Positions 1 to 6,903 of a stretch of DNA of 8,320 nt are shown here, piece by piece (the first letter of the stretch is position 1; each line of letters opens with the position of its first letter). The position numbers were made by a program, and so were the translations under genes. Source of the DNA: Elusimicrobia bacterium HGW-Elusimicrobia-2 (lineage in GTDB: Bacteria; CG03); NCBI GenBank assembly GCA_002841685.1, contig PHAM01000071.1:1-8320 (forward strand), written 5' to 3'. Under the pieces are notes generated by a model. That model made no database searches, was not told where the DNA came from, and worked only from the letters and a program-made list of their open reading frames with translations.

Positions 1-1
1 G

Positions 2-79
2 TGTCATTTCGAGGAGCGTAGCGACGAGAAATCTTTGTATTATAAGCATTTTAGATTTCTCCCTTCGGTCGAAATGACA
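2..79. repeat. MITE-like palindromic intergenic repeat, left copy
   Basis: A 78-bp non-coding element with two nested inverted repeats. The outer arms are TGTCATTTCGA (2-12) and TCGAAATGACA (69-79), a perfect 11-bp match. The inner arms are GAGAAATCT (26-34) and AGATTTCTC (53-61), a perfect 9-bp match. No ORF is present. A related element with the same arms and orientation ends the window (8257-8320). This design suggests a dispersed REP/MITE-type repeat; whether it is mobile cannot be judged from two copies. Confidence 0.75.
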
Positions 80-165
80 AGTTTAATGCTTTTTGGAGTA
101 AGCTCATGTTTTGATTGCACACAAAAAGTAAATCTCCCGTCACATACGCGCGGAAGTCCCCATTA
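80..165. other. Short spacer without recognised features
   Basis: This 86-bp stretch lies between the left repeat and the dcd stop codon. I see no ORF, no convincing hairpin with a T-tract on the minus strand, and no tRNA-like fold. If dcd has an intrinsic terminator it is not obvious here; the palindromic repeat just beyond could serve as a 3' end structure. Confidence 0.4.
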
Positions 166-690
166 TTAAAAATTCTTTTCGTCCTGATCGGCAAAGCGTC
201 CGGAGTATTTGGCCTTACCCCGCAGTTTCTGAAAAATGAACTGGCAGATTTTTGTTCCCGGATGCAGAGCCAAAGGCATTGATGAAAAATTTGTTATCTC
301 AAGGCACTGCTTATTGCTGATACCCGGCTGTATGAAACTCGCGGATATATGCACCAGCAGCCCCATTCTCGCGAAACGGCTGCGCCCTTCCAGCCAGCCG
401 CTGATGTTTTCAGACAGCGTGATTTTCTCAACCGTTATGCCGAGAATTGTGTCGCCAGGCATCAATATTATTCTATCTCCGGTTTTGACAAAAATTTTCT
501 CGGTATAATCTTCGTGCGATATGTCCTCTGTTATATCCACAATGTCGCGGACTTTTTTAAAAACAAGGAATTCATTCCCAAGCCGCAAATCAACCGAGCC
601 CGGCCCCATATGTTCCTCGGAAAAAGGTTCAATTTTTATACCGCCCTGTTTTATCTCTTCCAAAATTTCATTCTTTGTCAGTATGCTCAT
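166..690 (-). CDS. dcd: dCTP deaminase
   Basis: Cytosolic enzyme of pyrimidine deoxynucleotide synthesis, converting dCTP to dUTP and ammonia and so feeding dTMP formation. The 174-aa product carries the family core: the EGRSRFAR segment (residues 101-108) matches the GRSSLAR active-site strand, and LEITN (130-134) holds the catalytic Glu, E131. The 27-residue spacing from S104 to E131 equals that between Ser111 and Glu138 of E. coli Dcd, with R108 at the Arg115 position. PGxxNKQ (122-128) and HPGTKICQF (143-151) complete the trimeric beta-barrel fold. It is somewhat shorter than the E. coli protein (193 aa), as in many non-proteobacterial members. A bifunctional deaminase/dUTPase cannot be excluded from sequence alone. 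The ATG start is backed by GAGGAGAG at 695-702. It lies downstream of typA but has its own promoter. Confidence 0.92.
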   Translation of the reverse strand: MSILTKNEILEEIKQGGIKIEPFSEEHMGPGSVDLRLGNEFLVFKKVRDIVDITEDISHEDYTEKIFVKTGDRIILMPGDTILGITVEKITLSENISGWLEGRSRFARMGLLVHISASFIQPGISNKQCLEITNFSSMPLALHPGTKICQFIFQKLRGKAKYSGRFADQDEKNF

Positions 691-694
691 TGCG

Positions 695-702
695 CTCTCC
701 TC
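695..702 (-). promoter_or_regulatory. Shine-Dalgarno of dcd
   Basis: Minus strand reads GAGGAGAG, four bases before the ATG at 688-690. It fixes the chosen start and contrasts with typA, pyk and the permease, which lack such a site. Confidence 0.7.
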
Positions 703-723
703 AATAAATTATTTTACCGGGAT

Positions 724-753
724 ATTATATTAAATCCGCGGCGCTCCTGTCCA
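724..753 (-). promoter_or_regulatory. Sigma70-type promoter of dcd
   Basis: Minus strand shows TGGACA (748-753, five of six consensus bases), an 18-bp spacer and a perfect TATAAT (724-729). The predicted start, about seven bases downstream, leaves a leader of roughly 27 nt with the Shine-Dalgarno inside. This is the best promoter match in the window and implies that dcd can be expressed independently of typA. Confidence 0.7.
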
Positions 754-792
754 CCAAAAAAGGGAACGCTGCTGAGCGGGAAGATATTTTTT

Positions 793-2598
793 TTATTTTT
801 TTGAAGTGCGTTTCCGCATGCTGTGGTCCAGTATTTTTTTTCTGACTCTTATACAGGTAGGCGTCACTTCCATAAGCTCGTCGTCATTTATGTATTCCAG
901 CCCTATCTCAAGAGTAAATTTTCTCGGCGGCGGAAGTTTGATAGCCTCGTCGGTGCCGGAGGCGCGCATATTGGTAAGTTTTTTGCTTTTGCACACATTC
1001 ACAATCATATCTTTCTCGCGGGTGTGCGCGCCGACCACCATGCCAGCGTAAACTTTGTCGCCCGGAGCTATGAAAAATACTCCCCTGTCCTGCACATTCG
1101 CTATCCCGTAAGCGACAGCGGCGCCGCTTTCCATGGCGACGAGCGCGCCTTTTATTCTTCCGGGCATTTCCCCCAGATGAGGCGCGTATTCAAGAAAACT
1201 GTGATTGATAATTCCTGTCCCGCGCGTGTCCGTTATAAATTCATTTCTGTATCCGAGAAGCCCGCGCGACGGAATACGGAATTCCAGCCTTGTGCTGCCG
1301 TCCCGCCCGGGAGTCATACTCAGCATTTCACCTTTTCTTTTTCCTAATTTTTCTATGACAATGCCGGCAAAATCCCCGCCGACGTCAACAATGACATTTT
1401 CAAACGGCTCGCAAAGTTCACCGTCTATTTCCCTCATTATGACGCGGGGTTTTGACATCTGAATTTCGTAGCCTTCACGCCGCATATTTTCTATGAGTAT
1501 GGCCAGCTGAAGTTCGCCACGGCCCTTCACCGTGAAGCTGTCGGGAGATGCTGTTTTTGCAATCTTTATGCTCACATTGCTCTGCACTTCTTTACAGAGT
1601 CTGTCCCATATATGGCGTGAAGTAATATATTTGCCTTCCAGCCCGGCGTAGGGGGAATCGTTCACCATAAATTCAATGGACAGCGTCGGAAGGTCTATTT
1701 CAATAGTGGGAAGAGCCACGGGATTTTCTATATCCGCGACCGTTTCACCCACGTCAATATTTACCGCTCCGGCTACGGACACAATGTCGCCGGCGAAAGC
1801 CTCTGCCACTTCTTTTTTGAGCAGGCCTTCATAAACATATAATTTCGTTATGGTAAATTCCACAGAGGTTTTATCTCTTTTAAGCAAAATGAATTTGCCG
1901 TCCTTTTTTAATTTGCCGTTATGAATTTTGCCCGTCCCTATTTTGCCCAGGTAATTGTCATATTCTATGGCGGACACCAGAAACTGCGCGGGCGCTTCAG
2001 CGTCGCCCGTCGCGTCGGGCACATACTTTATTATTGTGTCAAAAAGGGGCGTGAGGTCATAGGACTCATCATCCGGCTGATACTTCGCTATGCCGTCTCT
2101 GGCCGAGGTGTAAATGACAGGAAAATCGAGCTGGTTGTCCTCGGCGTTTAATTCCAGAAAAAGGTCAAAGACTTCTTCCAGCACTTCGAGCGGCCGGCAT
2201 CTCGGGCGGTCTATTTTGTTTATGACGACGATTGGCCTCAGCCCTAACTCCAGCGATTTTTTAAGGACATATTTTGTCTGCGGCATGGGCCCCTCAAAAG
2301 CGTCCACGAGCAGCATGACCGAATCCGCCATCTTCATTATGCGCTGCACTTCTCCGCCGAAATCGGCATGGCCGGGGGTGTCCACGATGTTCACTTTATA
2401 TTCCCCGTGGGTAAAAGACGCGTTCTTTGAAAAAATCGTTATCCCTCTTTCTCTTTCAAGGTCGTTTGAATCCATTACCCTTTCGGCGACCACCTGGTTT
2501 TCTCTGAAGACGCCGGACTGTTTCAGAATAGCGTCAACAAGAGTGGTCTTGCCGTGATCCACGTGCGCGATAATCGCGATATTTTTAATTTTGCTCAT
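793..2598 (-). CDS. typA: Translational GTPase TypA/BipA
   Basis: Ribosome-associated GTPase of the EF-G/LepA class, implicated in 50S subunit assembly and in growth under cold or other stress. The 601-aa length is normal. Visible GTPase motifs: P-loop AHVDHGKT (11-18), switch I region ERERGITI (48-55), DTPGH (73-77), NKID (127-130) and TSA (164-166). Domain II follows (about 205-295), then EF-G-like domain III (305-385) and domain V (395-475). The family-specific C-terminal domain includes LTNMRASGTDEA (541-552), diagnostic of TypA over LepA or EF-G. A lysine-rich tail ends the protein. The ATG at 2596-2598 is the natural start because the P-loop follows at the expected distance, but there is no Shine-Dalgarno, and an 11-bp hairpin ends 10 bases upstream. 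groEL lies 87 bp upstream on the same strand, and no promoter is evident between them, so read-through from groESL is possible. Confidence 0.97.
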   Translation of the reverse strand: MSKIKNIAIIAHVDHGKTTLVDAILKQSGVFRENQVVAERVMDSNDLERERGITIFSKNASFTHGEYKVNIVDTPGHADFGGEVQRIMKMADSVMLLVDAFEGPMPQTKYVLKKSLELGLRPIVVINKIDRPRCRPLEVLEEVFDLFLELNAEDNQLDFPVIYTSARDGIAKYQPDDESYDLTPLFDTIIKYVPDATGDAEAPAQFLVSAIEYDNYLGKIGTGKIHNGKLKKDGKFILLKRDKTSVEFTITKLYVYEGLLKKEVAEAFAGDIVSVAGAVNIDVGETVADIENPVALPTIEIDLPTLSIEFMVNDSPYAGLEGKYITSRHIWDRLCKEVQSNVSIKIAKTASPDSFTVKGRGELQLAILIENMRREGYEIQMSKPRVIMREIDGELCEPFENVIVDVGGDFAGIVIEKLGKRKGEMLSMTPGRDGSTRLEFRIPSRGLLGYRNEFITDTRGTGIINHSFLEYAPHLGEMPGRIKGALVAMESGAAVAYGIANVQDRGVFFIAPGDKVYAGMVVGAHTREKDMIVNVCKSKKLTNMRASGTDEAIKLPPPRKFTLEIGLEYINDDELMEVTPTCIRVRKKILDHSMRKRTSKK

Positions 2599-2608
2599 TA
2601 TATTTGAA

Positions 2609-2636
2609 GCGGGGACGCGCTCTCACGCGTCCCCGC
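2609..2636 (-). promoter_or_regulatory. GC-rich hairpin before typA
   Basis: A perfect 11-bp inverted repeat (GCGGGGACGCG / CGCGTCCCCGC) with a 6-nt loop. On the minus-strand transcript it falls between groEL and typA, ending 10 nt before the typA ATG. It is followed by TTCAAATATA rather than a U-run, so it is not a classical intrinsic terminator. It could act as a partial terminator, an mRNA stabiliser for groESL, or a translational gate for typA. The structure is seen directly; its role is inference. Confidence 0.6.
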
Positions 2637-2640
2637 ATGC

Positions 2641-2684
2641 GAAGCCCGCCTGATTAAGGCGGTAACGGTTTTGCAACCGTCTTC
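2641..2684 (-). other. Three-way-junction-like fold after groEL
   Basis: Two adjacent hairpins are enclosed by a closing helix. The closing pair is GAAG (2641-2644) with CTTC (2681-2684). The first hairpin is CCGCCT/AGGCGG (2646-2651, 2657-2662) with a 5-nt loop. The second is ACGGTT/AACCGT (2665-2670, 2675-2680) with a 4-nt loop that reads GCAA on the minus strand, a GNRA tetraloop. It starts one base after the groEL stop codon in the transcript. I recognise no known RNA family in it. It may be a 3'-end or processing structure of the groESL mRNA. Confidence 0.5.
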
Positions 2685-2685
2685 T

Positions 2686-4320
2686 TTACATCATTCCGCC
2701 CATACCGCCGCCGTACCCGCCGCCGCCCATAGGCATGTCTTTCTTCTCTTCAGGGATATCCGTTATAAGGCATCCCGAAGTCAGAAGAATAGACGCGATG
2801 GAAGCTCCGTTTTCAAGCGAAGCTCTGACAACTTTTGCGGGGTCAACAATTCCGGCTTTGATCATGTCAACAAATATTCCGCGCTCGGCATCATAACCGT
2901 GGCCCGCGGGCATCTTCATCACTTCCTGCACGATGACCGTGCCTTCGGCGCCGGCGTTGCGCGCGATTTCCCTCATGGGAGCCTCAAGAGCTTTGGCGAT
3001 AATATTTACGCCCGTCTGCTCCCCGGGGTCGGCGCACTTGATAGCTTTCACTTTTTTTATGGCCGCTATAAGCGTCACTCCGCCTCCGGCCACAATTCCC
3101 TCTTCCTGAGCGGCAATCGTGGCGTGCTTGGCGTCCTCAACCTTGAATTTTTTGGTTTTCATTTCGGTCTCGGTGGCCGCGCCCACTTTTATAATGGCAA
3201 CTCCGCCTGAAAGTTTGGCAAGCCGCTCGTTAAGCTTTTCCTTGTCATAATCGGAATCGGATTCCTCTATCTGTTTCTTTATCTGCTCCACCCTCGCGGA
3301 CACATCTTTCTTGTCTCCCGCGCCGTCTATAATGGTGGTGTTTTCTTTGTCTATCGTCACCTTCTTGGCCTGGCCGAGCATGTTAAGTTTTGTTTCCTCA
3401 AACTTCATTCCCACATCCTCGGATATAACTGTGCCTTTTGTGAGCACCGCGATATCGGCGAGCATTTCCTTTCTTCTGTCGCCGAATCCGGGGGCTTTCA
3501 CAGCAGCGCATTTGAGCACGCCGCGGAGTTTGTTCACCACCAGCGTCGCGAGAGCTTCGCCTTCCACATCATCGGCAACAATCAAAAACGGCTTTCCCGT
3601 CTTCGCTATCTGTTCAACGACAGGAAGAAGTTCCTGCATGGATGAGATTTTTTTGTCCGTTATGATTATATAAGGTTCATCCAGAACGGTTTCCATCCTC
3701 TCAGCATCGGTGACGAAATAAGGCGATATGTTGCCGCGGTCAAACTGCATTCCCTGCACCGTCTCAAGCTCGGTGGATGATGTTTTTCCCTCGTCAACTG
3801 TAATAACGCCGTCTTTCCCCACTTTGTCAATAGCGTCGGCAATCATGTCTCCTATTTCCTTTGAGTTCGCCGAAATCGTCGCTATCTGGGATATTTCTTC
3901 TTTGGTTGTCACTTTCCGCGACAGTTTTTTTATTTCTTCCACCGCCACTGACACCGCGCGGTCCATGCCCTTTTTTAAATGCAGCGGATTTGCTCCGGCG
4001 GTGATGTTTCTCAGGCCTTCCTTAAATATGGCCTCAGCCAGAACAACAGCCGTTGTCGTGCCGTCTCCGGCGACATCATTTGTTTTGGAAGACACTTCCC
4101 TCACAAGCTGCGCGCCCATATTTTCAAAAGGTTCGCTGAGCTCTATTTCCTTAGCCACGGTCACGCCGTCGTTGGTTATCGTCGGCGAACCGAATTTTTT
4201 GTCAAGAACGACGTATCTCCCTTTCGGCCCCAGCGTCATCTTCACGGCAGAAGCTAACTGTTCAATGCCTTTCTGAAGCGATGCGAAAGCTTCATGATCA
4301 AATCTTAATTGTTTAGCCAT
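2686..4320 (-). CDS. groEL: Chaperonin GroEL (Hsp60)
   Basis: ATP-driven group I chaperonin that forms a tetradecameric double ring and folds cytosolic proteins with GroES. The full-length 544-aa product has the equatorial ATP-binding signature [12 protein letters not shown] (85-96) with D86, the counterpart of E. coli Asp87, and VEDAKHAT (394-401) with D396, the counterpart of Asp398 needed for hydrolysis. The apical domain (about 190-375) and [11 protein letters not shown] (408-418) are intact. The C-terminus is the usual flexible GGM-rich tail ([13 protein letters not shown]). The start is supported by AAGGGGGA on the minus strand about 8 bases before the ATG. groES ends 13 bp upstream, so the two are co-transcribed from the CIRCE-controlled promoter. 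Nothing suggests a divergent or second-copy GroEL. Confidence 0.98.
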   Translation of the reverse strand: MAKQLRFDHEAFASLQKGIEQLASAVKMTLGPKGRYVVLDKKFGSPTITNDGVTVAKEIELSEPFENMGAQLVREVSSKTNDVAGDGTTTAVVLAEAIFKEGLRNITAGANPLHLKKGMDRAVSVAVEEIKKLSRKVTTKEEISQIATISANSKEIGDMIADAIDKVGKDGVITVDEGKTSSTELETVQGMQFDRGNISPYFVTDAERMETVLDEPYIIITDKKISSMQELLPVVEQIAKTGKPFLIVADDVEGEALATLVVNKLRGVLKCAAVKAPGFGDRRKEMLADIAVLTKGTVISEDVGMKFEETKLNMLGQAKKVTIDKENTTIIDGAGDKKDVSARVEQIKKQIEESDSDYDKEKLNERLAKLSGGVAIIKVGAATETEMKTKKFKVEDAKHATIAAQEEGIVAGGGVTLIAAIKKVKAIKCADPGEQTGVNIIAKALEAPMREIARNAGAEGTVIVQEVMKMPAGHGYDAERGIFVDMIKAGIVDPAKVVRASLENGASIASILLTSGCLITDIPEEKKDMPMGGGGYGGGMGGMM

Positions 4321-4333
4321 TTTATTTTCCCCC

Positions 4334-4633
4334 TTATTTTACTTTTTCTTTTACTTTCGCGATAACGTCACCCTGGTCCATATAAACGTAATCTTTTCCG
4401 TCAAGCTTCACTTCCGTGCCGGCGTATTTTCCATAAAGCACCTTATCTCCGGCTTTTAATTCCATGGGAATAATTTTTCCCGCGTCGTCCCTTTTTCCGG
4501 GGCCGACAGACACAACCGTGCCTTTCTGAGGTTTTTCTTTCGCGGTGTCGGGGATGATAATACCGCTTTTGGTCTTCTCCTCACCCTTCTCCTGCTCAAT
4601 CAAAACCCTGTCTCCAAGCATTTCAAGATTCAT
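4334..4633 (-). CDS. groES: Co-chaperonin GroES (Hsp10)
   Basis: Heptameric lid that caps the GroEL ring and closes the folding chamber. The 99-aa product has GDRVLIE (7-13) at the start of the barrel, a mobile loop at about residues 15-35 whose SGIIIP tract supplies the hydrophobic GroEL contact, and the conserved GTVVSVGPG (38-46) and [14 protein letters not shown] (62-75) strands. It ends with DVIAKV and a lysine-rich tail. The start is decided by AAGGAGGAG at 4639-4647, seven bases before the ATG. It is the first gene of the groESL operon, preceded by a promoter overlapped by a CIRCE operator, which implies HrcA repression relieved by heat or unfolded protein. Confidence 0.97.
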   Translation of the reverse strand: MNLEMLGDRVLIEQEKGEEKTKSGIIIPDTAKEKPQKGTVVSVGPGKRDDAGKIIPMELKAGDKVLYGKYAGTEVKLDGKDYVYMDQGDVIAKVKEKVK

Positions 4634-4638
4634 AATCT

Positions 4639-4647
4639 CTCCTCCTT
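4639..4647 (-). promoter_or_regulatory. Strong Shine-Dalgarno of groES
   Basis: Minus strand reads AAGGAGGAG, ending five bases before the groES ATG; its GGAGG core ends seven bases before it. This is the best ribosome-binding site in the window. About ten bases upstream is a small GGGG/CCCC inverted repeat around AATTT (4659-4671) that could weakly fold in the leader. Confidence 0.7.
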
Positions 4648-4710
4648 CTTATTCATCAGGGGAATTTCCCCCTTCCTTAAAATCTACCAAACCCGCAACT
4701 GCGCTAAGGT

Positions 4711-4737
4711 TTAGCACCAACTCGTTTCAGGTGCTAA
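4711..4737. promoter_or_regulatory. CIRCE operator (HrcA binding site)
   Basis: An inverted repeat in the 9-9-9 CIRCE layout: TTAGCACCA (4711-4719), nine-base spacer, AGGTGCTAA (4729-4737). The consensus is TTAGCACTC-N9-GAGTGCTAA, so the outer seven bases of each arm match and the inner two differ. It lies right at and after the -10 element of the groES promoter, the usual operator position. The repressor gene hrcA is not in the window. Confidence 0.9.
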
Positions 4738-4764
4738 ATTACAAAAACGCGTTTCGGTTGTCAA
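4736..4764 (-). promoter_or_regulatory. groESL promoter
   Basis: Minus strand shows a perfect -35 TTGACA (4759-4764), a 17-bp spacer and TAATTT (4736-4741, three of six consensus bases) as -10. The -10 overlaps the CIRCE arm by two bases and the predicted start lies inside CIRCE, so HrcA bound there would block initiation. The leader to groES would be close to 95 nt. Confidence 0.72.
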
Positions 4765-4801
4765 GGGGAACAGGGGAAAATGGGGACGTTAAACAATCAC
4801 G

Positions 4802-6658
4802 TCAAATCAGCACTTCTTCGCGTTTGCGGCTGGCCAATAAAATAACATCTTCCAGGTCGGCCTTTGAGGCCGCGGCACACCATTTTTCCTCAAAATCTTT
4901 TTCCTGCACTATTTCGGCGATGGCCATAAGCGCCCTCAGATAAAAATTTCTCTCGTCGCCGCTGGCCACAATAGCGAACAGTGTTTTAACAGGCTCGCTA
5001 TTATCGGGGAATATCACGCCCTTCTTCGCCCTGACAAGTATCATAGTGAATATTTTTTCTCCGTCAATTATAATGTGCGGAATGGCCAGCCCTTTTTTTA
5101 TCACGGTAGCCGAAATCTTTTCCCTTTCTATGAACTGGCCGTAAAGCTCACCCGCGTCACGCGCGAGAAGGCCAGCGAAACGCGCTGATATATTTTTAAA
5201 AAAATCATGCGCGCTCATTTCGTCCTCAATATCCATTATCAGCGATTCTTTGACAATTATGTCAAAGCGGTCCTCCATTATACTGTCTCTTTCGCGGAGC
5301 ACATTCTTGAGCTCGCGGCTTAACGTGTTCGTTTTTATCTGACGTCCTATCACTCTTTCCACGACGTGGATAAGCGCTGATTTTTTCACCTCTGTTCTAT
5401 AGGGATAAATCAGATACCACAGGAGAGATGCTCCGAAAAATAATCCGGTCGCCTTAAGCGCGAATGCGCCCATCGACGCGAGAAGCGCGGCGTAGAGTAT
5501 AATTCCAACTATCTGAAGATAGGGATACAGCGGAGCGCGGAACACAGGGCGGTAATTTGCAAGATGCGACTCTCTCATAAATATCAGCGCCGCGTTCGCG
5601 AGAATAAACAGCGCTATCATTATAGCCGACGCCACTTTGACAAGTTTTTCTATGTCAAACGCGAAAATCATCGCCAGCATCGCCGCCGATGTGAATAATA
5701 TCGGCCAGTACGGCACACCGTTGCCATTCAGTTTTGAAAAAAAAGGAGGCAGCAGTTTGTCCCTGCTCATGGCCAGAGGCGCGCGTGAAGCTGTCATTAT
5801 CCCCGCGTTAGCCGTGGAGACAAAAGCCAGAATAGCTCCAAACGCAAGAACTGCCGCACCCGCTTTCCCCTCGAAGACTTCAGCCCCCGCACTCAAAGGC
5901 ATAAGGGTTGCGCTCAAAGTGGCAGGAGCCAAAACGCCCACTGTCACAAAAATAGCCAAAGCATAAAGTGTCATAACCACACCCCATGCCAAAATCATGC
6001 CCAGCGGTATGTTTCTCGTCGGGTCTTTCACCTCTTCGGCTATGCTCGCCACTTTTGTAAGGCCTCCGAAAGATACGAAAACCAGTCCGGCTGTTGACAG
6101 AATGGGTAAAAAACCCCCGTCAAAAAATCCTCTGTAATGGTCAATACGCACTTCCGGCAAGCCCCACATTATATATATCACACACACGGCTATCAGAAAC
6201 GACACCAGCCATATCTGATATTTCGCCGCGAGCTCCACACCCTTAAGGTTCACCACCGTAAAAATAACGCAGAACAGCGCCGAGATGATGTCCATCTGCA
6301 TTTCCGTGATTTGAGGATATATAAGGCTGGCGAAAGCTCCTATTCCCACGAGAGCAAAAGCGCTCTTGCAGCTCAGTGAAAACCAGTTTGACACTCCGCC
6401 TAAAAAGCCGTTTGCCACACCCATGCTGCGGCTTATGTAAAAATAATCGCCTCCGGCTTTGGGCATGGCCGTAAGAAGCTCCGCCTTAGCAAACATTGTC
6501 GGAATAACGAGAAAACCCGCCAGCATATACGAAAGAATAACGGCGGGCCCCACTTTGGCGAAAGCGATGGCGGGCAGCACAAAAAGCCCCGAAGATATCA
6601 TCGCTCCGGCGGCGATGCAGAATACGCCGGCAAGGCCTATCTGTTTTTGAAGTTTCAC
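4802..6658 (-). CDS. APC-family amino-acid permease fused to a C-terminal PTS EIIA-like domain
   Basis: Inner-membrane protein of 618 aa. Residues 1-418 form an APC-superfamily carrier with about twelve membrane segments. The TM1 substrate/Na+-site loop GAMISSGLF (18-26), PKAGGDYFY (66-74) and the TM6-7 loop AEEVKDPTRNIP (207-218) are typical. The substrate cannot be told from sequence. After a charged, probably helical linker (about 420-480) comes a cytosolic domain (about 480-615) resembling fructose/mannitol-type EIIA: KKGLAIPHI (521-529) has H528 where EIIA carries its phospho-histidine. The usual His of the later HL motif seems replaced by Tyr (NFYL, 571-574). No EIIB or EIIC is nearby, so the domain is more likely a regulator than a sugar-transport component. 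The start is GTG, an in-frame TGA lies upstream, and no Shine-Dalgarno exists; a -10-like box five bases upstream suggests a leaderless mRNA. Confidence 0.88.
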   Translation of the reverse strand: MKLQKQIGLAGVFCIAAGAMISSGLFVLPAIAFAKVGPAVILSYMLAGFLVIPTMFAKAELLTAMPKAGGDYFYISRSMGVANGFLGGVSNWFSLSCKSAFALVGIGAFASLIYPQITEMQMDIISALFCVIFTVVNLKGVELAAKYQIWLVSFLIAVCVIYIMWGLPEVRIDHYRGFFDGGFLPILSTAGLVFVSFGGLTKVASIAEEVKDPTRNIPLGMILAWGVVMTLYALAIFVTVGVLAPATLSATLMPLSAGAEVFEGKAGAAVLAFGAILAFVSTANAGIMTASRAPLAMSRDKLLPPFFSKLNGNGVPYWPILFTSAAMLAMIFAFDIEKLVKVASAIMIALFILANAALIFMRESHLANYRPVFRAPLYPYLQIVGIILYAALLASMGAFALKATGLFFGASLLWYLIYPYRTEVKKSALIHVVERVIGRQIKTNTLSRELKNVLRERDSIMEDRFDIIVKESLIMDIEDEMSAHDFFKNISARFAGLLARDAGELYGQFIEREKISATVIKKGLAIPHIIIDGEKIFTMILVRAKKGVIFPDNSEPVKTLFAIVASGDERNFYLRALMAIAEIVQEKDFEEKWCAAASKADLEDVILLASRKREEVLI

Positions 6659-6663
6659 AATAT

Positions 6664-6692
6664 ATTCTACAAAATTACATCCGCGAAATCAA
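6664..6692 (-). promoter_or_regulatory. Candidate promoter for a leaderless permease mRNA
   Basis: Minus strand shows TTGATT (6687-6692), a 17-bp spacer and TAGAAT (6664-6669). Only five bases separate the -10 hexamer from the GTG start codon, so transcription would begin at or next to the start codon. This fits the absence of a Shine-Dalgarno. Transcript mapping would decide it. Confidence 0.5.
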
Positions 6693-6701
6693 AATTTCCA
6701 A

Positions 6702-6888
6702 CAAGCGCGGCAGACGGCATTCGGAGCGGCCCATATGAGTGAGGGGTTTTGTGCAGCGCCCGAAACGAATAAGGAGCGAACCGCAGGCGTGAGCGTCCCC
6801 CGAGGGATTTCTATGAAATCCCCGGGACTTAGTCCTGGAGATTCTACGAATCTCACAGGGCGTCTACGAGTGCCGTCTGCCGCGCTTG
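6702..6888. repeat. 187-bp hairpin-rich repeat with 22-bp terminal inverted repeats
   Basis: Fills most of the 245-bp gap between the permease and pyk. The terminal arms are 6702-6723 and 6867-6888, which are reverse complements except for one base (core GCGCGGCAGACGGCA / TGCCGTCTGCCGCGC). Inside are two tandem hairpins of the same design. The first (6799-6826) pairs CCCG/CGGG and GGGATTTC/GAAATCCC with a TAT loop and one bulged A. The second (6834-6859) pairs CCTG/CAGG and GAGATTC/GAATCTC with a TAC loop and one bulged A. A GGACT-T-AGTCC palindrome (6825-6835) joins them. This resembles a MITE or a BIME-like composite repeat, and it could also act as a 3' structure for the pyk mRNA. No transposase is present, and its copy number in the genome is unknown. 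Confidence 0.65.
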
Positions 6889-6903
6889 CTTGTGATAAAA
6901 CTT

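Noticed and set aside
760-792. Possible intrinsic terminator for typA
   Set aside because: The only hairpin (CGCT/AGCG around 4 nt) is 4 bp long. The T-run after it is offset by TTCCC, too weak to call.
823-1347. Long plus-strand open frame antisense to typA
   Set aside because: The reverse frame of a strongly conserved gene. The translation has no recognisable motif and no ribosome-binding site supports it.
2641-2684. tRNA-Cys-like look, with GCA in a hairpin loop on the minus strand
   Set aside because: The loop and stem lengths do not fit a 7-nt anticodon loop with a 5-bp stem. There is no T-arm GGTTCGAATCC and no acceptor stem or CCA, so it is not a tRNA.
2671-3210. 179-codon plus-strand open frame antisense to groEL
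   Set aside because: A shadow of groEL codon structure, rich in His, Arg and Ser with no family motif.
4765-4785. Three GGGG tracts upstream of the groESL -35, a possible G-quadruplex
   Set aside because: Only three G4 runs are present and no fourth lies nearby, so an intramolecular four-stranded fold is not supported.
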